NCBI RefSeq assembly: GCF_015706575.1
Contig: NW_024037057.1
Span: 8,675,203-8,739,202 of the forward strand
Direction: 5' to 3'
From: Patiria miniata
Taxonomy: Eukaryota; Echinodermata; Asteroidea; Valvatida; Asterinidae
DNA length: 64,000 nucleotides
The translations under genes and the position numbers were made by a program. The stretch's first letter is position 1; each line of letters starts with the position of its first letter. Positions 35,672-47,235 of this stretch are shown piece after piece. The notes under the pieces were generated by a model. That model saw only the letters and a program-made list of their open reading frames with translations, ran no database searches and was not told the origin of the DNA.

Positions 35672-37867
35672 TGATAGATTTTGTCATGTTTGTTCGCTTT
35701 AGTCTAGCCACAATGTACAATTTACAGGCCTGCATTATACATAACAACATACATACAACTATGTATTTCGTTCAACCCACATTGTCAGCATGATGCCGTC
35801 ACGCTGTGAGCGTTTCTCACAATAACTTGCAATAATGTTGACGCAGCAATTCCCCTGATAAGCTTCCAAGACAGTCATCATCGTCATCTCCCCTGACCCT
35901 TCCATGCTCTGAGACAAGACAGTTCGCGACACCCACAGAATCATAGATCCCGACCAGATATCTTCACAGGCAGCCAGCCCAGGTGGCCAGGTGCTTTCGA
36001 TCAGAGTCCTGGCTCCCCAAAACAGGTGTGAACGGCCCCAGATATGACTCATGACATCTGAGCCCACCAGACCATCTTGAATTTTTTCCTTAATTCATGA
36101 TCGCACTGAACACGCCGCCCATGCTTTAAAGCCTGCCAGCTTGAGAGTTGAGGGTTAATTCTGAACGTGAATTTGCTCCGTGTTTTTCAGAAAGGTTTGG
36201 AAACAAGGAAATTTCAACAAATTCGTTAAAATTATTTGAAGAACACAAAAGAGAGCAAAATTTAAACAAATTTAGAGCAGTGGGTCCTAAAGATATCCCA
36301 ACACTCTTTGGATGAAATAACAAAGATGCCTTATTTTAGCTCCATTCCATCACAACCAGCTCAAAAATATTTCCCTGAAAAAAAAGGCTCTTCAAATGAA
36401 AGAAAAGTAATAGATAAAAAAACATTCAAAATTTAAAATGGTGTTTCCTAACTCAACCACCAGTATAACTCGTTGCCTACGTAATAATAATTGACTTTCG
36501 TATAATGAAATTAATTATGAAAAAGAAAAATTTTCCAAGGCTGACATTTGTTCATATAAGAGCGAGGAAGTTGGACTTTTTAAAATTGAATTAGCATCCC
36601 TCCTAATATAATAAGCCTTGCTGTTTACTTTTTCATTGATCAAATTTCATCTTATTGTTCTGTTGTGAGATGCACTTTTTTCGAATTTGATCTAAGGATT
36701 CGTCGCAGTACACTCACTTGATATTTATTTGTTCCAAAACCAAGGAAAAGGACATGGTGGTTAATTTTATTCATCGTGCACTTTACTCCACACAATAAAA
36801 AGTCAGTGTTTTGTATTTTTGAAAAGCAAGACGTTTTATAAATGGAAAAACAGCATAGAGGCAGATTTTAAGCTGGCGCTGGCAGTGCTAAGCCGTTGTA
36901 GGATGTTGAGTTTCTTTCCTTAAAAATGAAGCACTGCGTCACTTTAACTCTCTATTTGAAAACGAAATATAGAAAAAAAATATCACGACAATTTTCGACT
37001 TTTTAACATCCAATTCATATCCAGCTATTTTTGAAATCCCGACACAGTTGCCGATCAAGCCACTCAGCGTTAAACCAACATCCTGTCTAATCTTGTTATA
37101 AACCGAATCCAATCCGGACTACCCATTCAAACCAATACCGAGAAATGAAATGTGCATTTAAAATTGACGCACATTTCACACATCAATCATATACCTACCG
37201 GGGGTTCTAACGTCTTGCGTCGTCAATTTTTTTTTCTCCCCACGACTTTACAGCTCACTGTTGGACTTGACCACAGTTGAATTTAGGGGAAAATTGAATT
37301 TTCGATATCTCTGCAGCAGTTGTCGGATTTCAGTAGCCAGTCTTGTTATTAAAACTGACAGGAAAAATAGGAAATGATCTCTTTTTTTTCTTCTTTATGC
37401 GGCAAAATAGGACTTTCTGTTGTTAGATTATTTGTGTCAGTTGGAGTTTTCCTATTTGTTTTGTGGTCCAAAAACAGACCAAATGATGGTTTCTTTTACA
37501 ATCATGTAAGCCCATGTATATATAAGTAATTTCCTTTGCATTGTCTTTGAGTTTTTGCAGTCGGCTTGATAATTAATTCCCATGTAATTTCAGATTGTTT
37601 TACTGATTGTCTCGTTTCTGGATATTTTCATAGAATTGACCTCTTGGAATTTTTGGACAAATGTTTCAAGCAGAAAAAAAAAATTGGTTAAGAATTAAAA
37701 CCCTTTGAGTAATTCTACAGCAAAATCAATCTTAATTCGATGATGTCATAATGTTTGTGGGCGGGGCCGCCTTCTCAGTTGAATCAATAGAACAAACGGC
37801 CAGACAATGCAGGCGTCGACAATTAAGCAAGGTGAATGTGTCAACTGTGTGATTAACTGTGTATTAT
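35672..37867. other. Non-coding stretch with no gene seen
   Basis: A less AT-rich block at 35760-36070 is open on the minus strand for 102 codons but has no domain I know. The rest is AT-rich. A GC box (GTGGGCGGGGCC, 37757-37768, Sp1/KLF-like) lies 100 bases before the hAT-like element, with no exon to serve. Confidence 0.45.
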
Positions 37868-38647
37868 CAGAGATGCCACTTTTCCGGTTTTAACCGGAAT
37901 TCCGGTTTTTTTAAAAAATCTCACAAAATTCCGGTTTTTCCGGCCCTCAAATTAACCAGAAAAAGAGAAGAAAAACTGTGGAAATGCGTTGATTTTTACC
38001 TCGATTTAGTACATTTAGGCGCACGCATGGCACAACGTTGTTCGTTGAAGTAGTCTTAAAAACAGTCTTTGTGTATGTTGTTGCCGAGCCTGCATGCGAT
38101 ACAAACGGCCAACGTACTTAATTGCACGCAGTATACAACGGCGCCTCGCGCGTGCTTCACCGCGTGCGGGCGTGTTGTGTGCTAAGCACACAAGGCATTC
38201 AGCCTGGAAATCAAGTCTATCATTTCAGCTATCGGTGGTTTCCGATCGCAGTGATATATGTGAATACAAAAAATGCGGGTACCAACCATGTTTTCGTTGA
38301 GCGCATCGCGTAGTGCAAGGATCATGTACACCGACAGCAGTGTTGTGGAATCATGCATGTTTCGTGTCGAATATTACGTTGGAAATTCGGGTAGGCAGAA
38401 TAAATATTAGGATGGAAAAAGTCAAAGTGATTGAACGAACCGACAGCTTTCAAGGCCATAGAAGCAAAATTAAAAAATAAACAGAACTTGGCTTGGCTAC
38501 AAGATAAAGATGACAGCGGGGACTTTGTGTCGGACACGGAGTGGCTTTTTCACATACACAAAAGTCCGGTTTTTTCAAGCAGCCGTTCCGGTTTTTTTCA
38601 AGCAGACCCAGTTCCGTTTTTTTCAAGCAAACCTTGTGGCATCTCTG
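37868..38647. mobile_element. hAT-like non-autonomous element
   Basis: CAGAGATGCCAC at 37868-37879 is perfectly inverted at 38636-38647. Twelve-base CAG-starting ends are usual for hAT transposons. Both flanks carry GTGTAT (37859-37864 and 38648-38653), consistent with a decayed 8-bp target duplication that is one base out of register. The subterminal zones are rich in TTCCGGTTTTT words: three at the left (37882-37940) and three at the right within units of about 22-26 bases ending TTTCAAGCA (38564-38633). Both sets point the same way. Internal open frames show no transposase. It is likely a deletion derivative mobilised in trans. Confidence 0.5.
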
Positions 38648-40520
38648 GTGTATAGACTGAGCCAGATTAAGAGCATTAATTATGCAAGAATTATCGTCGG
38701 AGTCGGCGGTGTCACTAGTGAATGTTAGACGCATGGTAATGTTTGAAGCATGATTGACAATGGCTGGTGTGTGATACCTTACAAATGAGAATATGAGTAT
38801 GTGTCCTACTGAAAAATTTAGAATGTGGCGTCAACTTAGAGTCCAGTTGCTACTTGTTCTCGCAAAACTAAGCAAAAATAGAAAACCTGGGTATCACCGT
38901 TAGGCTTCATTTCATTTGAAATATTTTACTGATTGGAAAGGAGCTTTGTTTTGTAACAAACTGTCAATGACATGACAGTTAGGTTGTTTTATAGTTTTGA
39001 CTGGTTTCATTTACTCAATTTGCCAGGTTTTTCATAAACTGTCTGTCTGGCTGTCTGTGCATGTAGCTATCAAGTATCCAACTGTTTGTTTGTCATTTTC
39101 TGTTTGTTCATCTGTCTAATGTCATCACTTGGTCTTTCAACTCCCTAATCACGTTTCCAGTTAGATACACCAGCCTAGCCTCTCACCACAGATTTTGCAT
39201 CATTAAAAATTCACACCCCAATCCTCCGCGTTAATCGAAAAGCCCTCCCTCCGAGATGATAGTTTCTCCCCTAACACCCTTCCCAATCCCTAGAGACGAA
39301 ACCTTCCCATCAGTCTCGCGCCAGAATCCACCGAGCGGACACCCAACTTCCATGCTCCAACACCCTGCCTTTATACTTCAAATCCCCCTTTTACTGCCAG
39401 CAAATCCCTTTTAACTACCCCATCTTTCAGATCCCCCTCCCTTCTACCCCCATCATGAGATTAACATTCCTGATCTGACAATAGGATGACACCACAGAAT
39501 AGACAGCCTGGCCTTAATCCTCAGCATCCCTTTGTGGTAATCCCAGCTCCGGACAATGGGTTGTTGGGGCTGTTGGTGATGGTGTTTTGGGGGAAAGTTG
39601 AGAGGGGAACAACAAAAGCTTGGCAAGTTTTTTCTTGTGGGAGGTCTAACTGTAGTGTAAGAAACACTTGGCAGGGAACTTGATAAATGGAAAGATGAGT
39701 TTGATTGGGCCCATGATGAGCAGATGTAGTTTCTGGATAGTGTTGAAGCTGCAGTACAGGTGTTGAATTCGAGAATGACAATCTTGGATCTTGGGAGAGG
39801 TTTGAAAGAAAGTTAGTGAAAAGTTTGGGATCAAGAACTTTCTAACTTTGGGGCTGGGATCCTGATGTCCCCGGTTCAACTCCCAGTTTGACCAAATCTA
39901 AAAAGTATATTTTTTGTATTCATTTTGCTTTGAAAACTCTTCCTCTGTCTTTTGGGAATAAAATCGGCAATATTTCCGTCTTTTTTTGTGAAAGGGAGGG
40001 AAACTTTAAAAATTCACATCTGTCTTAACAAAACATGTGCGCTCGATTTGGGGCAAATAAACATCATGTTAACATCCCACGGAATTTCACATGAAATGTC
40101 TTCTTGTTGTTGCAGACTTGTAGATATGTAAAACAAATAAATTCAACCAATCAGAGGCATGCAGAACAGGTGCCTCTGGCTCGACCAATCAACAGCCCAG
40201 GGAGCCTCATAGCTATCGGCATTGTGGCTTACGGACAGTAGGGGAGCCCGGGTCTAAAATAGGAAATCTCGAACAAGGATTGGAAGTCCAAAAGTCCCAA
40301 GGATCAACGCCATCTATGCAAACAGCCTGGCCGGCTGGGTAAACAGGAACGCCGGGACCAAGGGAATGCCAAATTCCCAGGTTTCTGTCAGGCGGCAATT
40401 AGGAAAAGTTGACAGAGTTAAAGCAACTTTATGCTCGCAAATTGTATCCAGATTTGGAGAGAACTTTCTGGGCATTGATTTGGTAATTTGAGTAACGGTT
40501 TTGTCAGGTTTGGGAAAAAA
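38648..40520. other. Non-coding stretch with a doubled CCAAT motif
   Basis: Contains a short CTGT microsatellite near 39043-39060 and a pyrimidine-rich block at 39180-39470. The CCAAT pair is described separately. No exon found. Confidence 0.45.
40147..40192 (+). promoter_or_regulatory. Paired CCAAT boxes with hairpin between
   Basis: CCAATCAG (40147-40154) and CCAATCAA (40185-40192) are spaced 38 bases apart in the same orientation, as NF-Y sites often are in promoters. AGAGGCA (40153-40159) and TGCCTCT (40171-40177) between them could pair. No downstream exon or transcription start can be identified. Confidence 0.25.
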
Positions 40521-40735
40521 TAACCCTAACCCTGCTGAATCCAACAGGATCCAACTATGTCACAAACCCGATGCAAAATGCTGGATTCAGCAGGCAACTG
40601 AACCACATTATAACACCATGTTGGACTCCGTTGGATTCAGCAGGCAACTGAAAATGAGGCACAGTGGATTGAGCAGGAAAGTCTGGTTGGACTCTGTTGG
40701 ATTTAGCAGGGCAGTCCTGAGGAAGGACTAGGGGG
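40521..40735. repeat. Inverted-repeat element with GTTGGATTCAGCAGG units
   Basis: CCTGCTGAATCCAACAGG... at 40531-40555 matches the reverse complement of 40686-40710 at 22 of 25 positions. Further copies of GTTGGATTCAGCAGGCAACT-like text lie in between (about 40580-40605 and 40625-40650). The left end is preceded by TAACCCTAACCC. This is a MITE-like or tandemly built repeat with no coding role. Confidence 0.5.
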
Positions 40736-42582
40736 GGGGTTAAACTATACCATGCATGGTCTTGAGAAGAAATTGTAATCATTTATCTCAGTTTTGAATA
40801 TTTTTTTTAATTTTTAAATAATAAAAAAAAAATTCAAATGCAATCTAACTTTTGTCCACCTAGATACCATGTACATTCTTACTGCAAAAGCATTGAAATG
40901 GGAGTTGAAATGGCATATCATTCAAACCCTTTTATAAACCTAGTAGGAAACTCTTCGTCCCTTTGAACTGGTTGTCTGTTGGTCAACCTTTCTTAAATCT
41001 AAATTAGCGATGAAAACGTCGGACCACCGTCTTAACTCAGCTGGCTTTAGCTGTTCTCTTATCAGCACCTAATTAAAGCAGCAACTGAAACCAAGGCCAA
41101 CACTCCATAATTTACTCTCAACTGATAAGCAGAAAAGTCTTTGAGATTTTGTTCTTACAAGAATCACAGTCTACAAATCGCACCCCAGCAACCAACCCCT
41201 GGCAATAAGGTCACACTCTTCCCCTACCCCGGTGAGACCCTGGCGGGACCATGTTGAGACCCACGGGCATTGTTTTCTCAATACTGCCAAACTTGGCTAG
41301 ACTAGGACGCAAATTGGGCGCCCTCTGACTCTCGCCCTTGCGGCCGTTCCGATTTCTGGTCCTGCGGACCGGATGCCAGTATATGCTGCTTTTCTGTGAG
41401 TCTCCTTTGAACATGAAAAAGATTTTCAGAAAATAGAGGCTCAATGGTTCTGCTCTGCAAAATATGAAGACAAGCGGTGTCACTCTCAAGAAAGTTTCAA
41501 ATTTCCAAATTATCAGACCTTTTTGTGGATGTGTTAGTTTCTATCCAACCTATTTATTTGAGTTGGCTCTCTCCGTTTAGAGCTTAAAGCTGGACCTTTC
41601 TTCACCAGGATTTGATGGGGAAAGACATGAGGTGGATAGATGTCAGTTCCCAGAAATCTTATCCCGATTTCCAAGCTTTTGTTTAGATATGTCTCTCACC
41701 GTCAGTGAATGTGCAGGAGAGAAGTGACGATTTGGATACAGCGCGACTGGGGCGGCATCTTTCAACTCGTACATATTACACGCATGAGTTAACTGTCACA
41801 GATTGTTTTAACGCTGTCGATGTGCTGGTTGGTGGGCTGATTGTAGATCCAACATGCCACCTTGGCCGCCTTGGCCGACTTCTAGCCTTCGCGTGTCATC
41901 GTTCTGAACAATATGGCCGAGAGTGTCGACTGCAAAAAATTTACAAGATGTTTCCAGAAAGTGCTGGTCTGGTATCCAGACTGCAGCACATAGTTTTGGT
42001 TGTGATTTGAGCTTGGTCTCAATTTGCACTTAGCGGAAAATTCATCAGCTGCACGTGAAAAAGTCAGTTTGTCAAAACTAAAGTGGTCAAGAGTTGTGAA
42101 GTGAATTTAGAAACAGAACAGAAAAAAAAGTTCATAAATTATTTTATACTCAAAATCTAGCATATTAGTGGTCTTAGAATTACTGAACTTTGAAATAACA
42201 TTAAAAGTTACTCCTTTAAGTTTGTACCACAGAGTTTTACTGTGAGTTTTAAATACTGCGCCACCCATTTCTGAGTTTCAAAACAATTAAGGACATGTGC
42301 AGGGGTTTAAACTTTTTTCCAGTGTATATTTCTTTCCCCCTTCCAAAATGTGAAACGGTGTCAAGGTTTTTCTCCTTCTTGTTTGGAAACCATGTATCAA
42401 ATTGTCGCTTTTGATTTATTCCTCAACTGAGAATAAGAAGTGTGCCTTTGGACATATTCCAGACCTCTGCACCCCATCATCTCTCTACTAATTAATCACC
42501 ATACCCTTAATGACCCCTTAGGGGGCCTTTTCTGACCCCTAAATTGCTCCCCTGTGCTCTCAGTGTCTGACCTGTGGTCTTA
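40736..42582. other. Non-coding stretch with one acceptor-framed ORF
   Basis: The only notable item is 41706-42010. A CTCTCACCGTCAG acceptor-like site is followed by an open frame of 101 codons to TGA, with a mixed, protein-like composition (HELTVTDCFNAVDVLVGG segment) but no family I recognise. Frames of this length are expected by chance here. Nothing else found. Confidence 0.35.
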
Positions 42583-43700
42583 GACCCCGTTCCCACTTGA
42601 TCCACCAATTGGGGGATCTGATCCACCTTTTGCCAAATTGCCGGATCAGATCCCCCAATTGGTGGATCAGATCCGGCAATTGTGTGTAGTGGGAACGCTA
42701 ACCGTTATAAGGTGGATCAGGATCAGATCCACCTTTTCTGATCCACCTCTGGACCAGGATACAGATCCCCCAATTGGTGGATCAGATCCGGCAATTGGCG
42801 GATCACGGCAGATGGGAACGCAAAAGGTGGATCTGATCCGGCAATTTGACCTGTCAACATCCGCACGGTGCACGAGTGGCGCGAAAATGTTGCGGTCTTA
42901 AGAACGAAGAAACACGCTTTCAGGCATGTAGCTCATGTGAAAATTTCCAACGTACACAACGTGCACAATAAACAACCGCTGAACTACGGGCTAGCACCGC
43001 GCATGCACGTGGTATATCCTGAAACTACACTAGGCCTTTTACAATTTTCGTTGCGTATTCTTCCATTTCTAAACCTTTTTTTTTCGAGAAATTTTACTTA
43101 TTTTTACATCCATAAATGACTCTGAGTCCGCACTCACCAAAACACTTCAATTTGGCACAGAATCATGGAAAAGCTTACGAATACGCAATGAGAATAGTGC
43201 CGATAACGCGGTGGTCTGGAGGTGACAAATCTGAAGTATTGATTATAGAAAATTGGAAAATGATGTCGTAGTACATCATGTGACCGTTTCTAACCAATGA
43301 GAAGCTTCAGAACCAGGGAATCCCTTATCGATGCATTGGTTTCTGCCGTGATGTCACACAATGAGCGGCGCTGTTCGATTTCACCAGTTAATTTATGCAC
43401 GTACGGATCCTCTATCCGTGATTTATGTCGGTGAATTCGCGTAATCTTTGTCGGTGAATTCAATATTCATAGCGCTGTTAAAAACTGACCCATCCTGGCC
43501 TAGCATGCAACACTACTGGCACTCCACAGAGCGCGCGTAATTCCGAACTCAGTGACCTTTCAGACCCAACATTTCCGTTTGAAAAGGTGGATCAAGCATA
43601 AGTGGGAACGCGACTTGCGGTTTCGTTGCGGTAAGATAACGATCACACCAAAATGCCGGATCGTGATCCACCTTTTCCAAATTCAAGTGGGAACGCGGTG
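42583..43700. mobile_element. PIF/Harbinger-like non-autonomous transposon
   Basis: The left end GACCCCGTTCCCACTTG and the reverse complement of the right end, CACCGCGTTCCCACTTG, match at 15 of 17 positions. The element is flanked by TTA on both sides (42580-42582 and 43701-43703), the 3-bp target duplication of PIF/Harbinger. The first 280 bases are packed with GGTGGATCAGATCC/GGATCTGATCCACC words in both orientations, and the right end has GGTGGATCA and GATCGTGATCCACC. These look like clustered transposase-binding sites. GTGGGAACG-type ends recur internally near 42690, 42815 and 43600, suggesting partial duplication of the terminus. The middle (42870-43550) shows no transposase or Myb-like gene, so the element would need proteins from elsewhere. 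Confidence 0.75.
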
Positions 43701-43703
43701 TTA

Positions 43704-46700
43704 GGGTCAGCCTCAGGACAGCTTGACCCCACCAGGACATTTGACCCGAAAACCTGATTGTTTTTATGAACCCATGTTGGGAAATGTGGTCAGGACATTT
43801 TATCGGAATTTCTGTTTAAGATAGAGCATTCATAATTGCTTGAAGAAAACATGCTCAAATTTGGAAATTTTGTGGTATAATTTTAAAAAAAATGTTGAGG
43901 TTGAAAACTGAAGTAAAACATAATGGATGTTTTGTGTGTCATTACTTTTTCAGTATCTCTTTAAAATAATGACCCTTTTTTGAAACTATATTTCTGCATA
44001 TTGAAACTATTTTTAGGTTGAAAGTAACAAAAGTGTAAATTAGAAGCAAGGTTTTAGACCATTGTCATATTCAGTACTGTATGATTCACAGTTCGTTTAC
44101 CCTCCATACTGATTCATCAAACAATGATCATCAAAACTTTTTAAAACTTCCTCGTTTGGTCAGAAGGTTTGTATCGTTCTTTCTGTTACACCCACACCTA
44201 CCGGACATTATCTAAACTTAACCATGGCAAAGGTCAGAACCTAAACTCATTAAGAGCGACCCCCCAGTCAACAACTTCCATAAAAAAGTGTCATCTATTG
44301 ACTTATTGTCAACACAGACTGCCGGCCGGTCAAACAGCGCGACAAGAGTTTTGTTGACGTTGCTTTGCTTTCGTATTTGCCTCGTTGCCCGGCAAAGTGT
44401 CCAATAGAGAAGGCATGTGTAGCAATCGTGGGTCTGGCGGTGTTGTAAAACTGTTGTAAAAAATGCGTGGCCTGCGTAAGCAGTGTAAAACCCATTGTGT
44501 GAAGAGCTGAAATCAGGAAGTAGACTTTTTCTTTGTCACAGCGGGGCGTTTGTGAAGTATTTTTTGGAGGTGATTGTGATGAATTGGTGTTTGAATTTCC
44601 GACAAAAGGCAGGACAGGAATGTTGATGGGCCCTGCGATGGTACCGTTTATGGGTACACATAATGGTGTTTCATCATAAAAAATATCTTAAAATGGGCTT
44701 ATTAGTCAGAACCTAAGAAATGTCTACCATTCTCGGTAATTGAAAAATCCACAACAAATATCTTCATTTTTTGACAGTTATCAATGAGGAGATGGGATAA
44801 TTGATTTTTCGCTTTTTTCCAGCTTAGAGAAAATGGAGGTTGATGAATGAAGATCTTGAACAATTAAGCATTAACTATTTGCAATGAAGGCAAGGGGAAA
44901 AAGGATAACCTTTCTGAAATAAGTACATCTAAGTTTTTGTCCTGCACATTCACTCCTTTCATGCTTATACCCATTTGCCTCATTAATTGTACCTCACACT
45001 CACTGTTTCACTCAGTTTATATTATTCCCCCCCCCTCAAAAAAAGAGAGACAAAACACCTTTAATCCACATTCGTCCTTGGGTGACCATAAAATCCTGGA
45101 CTGGGATTAGGAATTTGATTACGGAATTACAGAGCCTAGACAATTCTAAGCTGAAGCGGAGACTGTCTCTGAAATGTAAATTCCCCTTGCGAAAGCTGTC
45201 TGAGGTTTAGGCCTATAGTCTGCGGAATCCAATTTTCCTCCTCAAAAAAACTCATTTTTATTTTTTACTTTAAGATGTTGTAAAAAGTCTCACATCCCAG
45301 TGCCAAGTGGCACACCTGGAGTATATGACTCAGCCTCTTCCGTTTTACGAGCCTGTTTGTTTGATAACCATTCAGGTGTACCCTACATCAAAAGCGTCCA
45401 ATTTAACAAAGTTTGAATGTAACAGTTCTTGGCAACCACTGATTACATTTTACAACTGGCATCTTTTTATTCAGTCCAGAGTTCCTGATCAGTTAAAAGA
45501 GACGTGGATTTTGTTTTCCCCAACTAGCAAATCCTCTTAAAGTTTTACGATTCCTGAAATCCATTGTGACGGAAGGTGCTCCTCAAAGTTTATACCCTCT
45601 GTGACTGTACTGGATAAAACTGCTCCCAGTTTGTTGTTAGAATCTGTGTTTTAATGATCGGCAGATTGTTTTGCCTGGAAGCTTCTTAAGTAATAATACT
45701 ATCCACAGTTGAGTGGTATGGTGTGGTAACCATCAGACTGCAAACAGGCCAAAACAGACTGTAGCAACCATTGTCGCTAATCCCATTTGATTAAGCCTCT
45801 AGTAAAACTCTTCTAAGCGGCTTAAAGAACCGGGAGGTATAAATCCCAGAAAGTTTCTTTTGGTATCTGGTCACCTTGAAGATGGGCACACACAAAAACC
45901 AGATTCAGCTTTTGGAAAGATATCCATATAAAAACTTTGAAATAAATACTTAGGTAATAGAGATCAAATAGAGCATAAACTTTGCTTCAGTCATGCCAAA
46001 ATGTGTACCGAAATTGAAAGTTCTTTTCCTTTGAAATTCCCACTTATGATGAGACACGTTGCTCAATTTATTTTTCCAAATAAGAAATGGTTTCGCAGTC
46101 TCAAAATTGGTCTTTTACTCAATAGTTTGAAAAGGTTTGTCAATAATTATTTGAAACTCTGTGTTCTGTGTGTGTCTGTCTGGATGAACTTCATCACAAC
46201 TGATGAAGTGAAATCAGTGAAATCACTTGATATCAGCTCAAATCAGTAGCTAACGAATACAGTGAAACTAGCAACAGATTCAAGAATGCAGCATAAAACA
46301 GCTGCCGTGTTGATTGGCTGACTTTATGATCTAAACCCTACTCCGGAGAAGATAAAAGCCTAAAGCCTGTTTCTGTCCAGGAGAAAAGCCCACAGACAAC
46401 AGACAAAGACTTTCATCCCTTAATCCGGTCGGAGGAAAACTCATTGTGGCATTGGGCGGGATGTTTGGCAGTGTTGGCAACACAGACCATTGTGCAGCAC
46501 ATGTGGACCGAATGAAATTCGGGAGAAAAAAAGGGGCTTAGGATGAGATCTGAGATATATAGAATACTAAAGATCAGCAAACGTAACTGTCTTATGGAAG
46601 TCTTTTTGATACTAAAGGTGCATAACCTGAAGCAAGGTTACACATTCAAATATATCAGATATTCGATCATCGATCATCAACTTAATACTCCAATAGCTTT

Positions 46701-46984
46701 TTTGCATGTATTCGATGATGTTTTAATGGTAAAGGTTTTTTTTTAAAATTATCAGATGCCGCTTTTTTGTCTTGAGTGACTTTTCTGTCGACGCCTACTT
46801 ATTAGTGCCATTCTTTTAGCTGGGTTAAAGTCCCTTGACAATTATTATGTCAGTTCTTATTGCAAAACACACCAGTGGCCCATAATAGCCATCGTCGCAT
46901 GCGAATTTTAACCAGCGCGCTTTGTATGCAACTTTTGACCAGCGAGGAAGACAGCTGCAGCTGGTGTGTGTAAAACTTGATCAG
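43704..46984. other. Non-coding stretch with no gene seen
   Basis: AT-rich sequence with a balanced block at 44240-44480 containing CCGGCCGG. Open frames of up to 82 codons lack splice context or known domains. Confidence 0.5.
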
Positions 46985-47235
46985 CAAGTTTTGAATATTC
47001 GAATATCCGATTATTCGGCCAAGTGCAGTTTCAAATAACCGAATACTAAATTATTCAAAAACAGACAGCCCTAGTTGCTTTGCAGAAAATACTGGTTAGC
47101 AAATTTATGTGCTGGCCTGAGCAAAGAATAGCAGGGAACCAGCCACAAGCTATATATTAGGTTGAACAGCATTTTAGCTGGTAACCTATATTCGCTAAGC
47201 ATGAATAGTCTGTGCTTAGTAAATTTCTTTCCGAG
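46985..47235. mobile_element. Fragments of DNA-transposon repeats
   Basis: 46985-47073 has TATTCGAATATCCGATTATT-style text ending in GACAGCCCTA. This resembles a terminus of hAT-type elements that begin TAGGGCTGTC on the other strand; the opposite end was not found. Immediately after it, 47090-47232 has GGTTAGCAAATTTATGTGCT, GGGAACCAGCCACAAGC and CGCTAAGCATGAA words shared in part with 22298-22345. Both are decayed and non-coding. Confidence 0.35.

Noticed and set aside
35759-36067. 102-codon minus-strand frame
   Set aside because: Composition is protein-like but there is no acceptor or donor pair and no recognisable domain. It is within chance expectation.
40521-40532. Interstitial telomere tract (TAACCCTAACCC)
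   Set aside because: Only two units, which is easily chance or part of the adjacent repeat.
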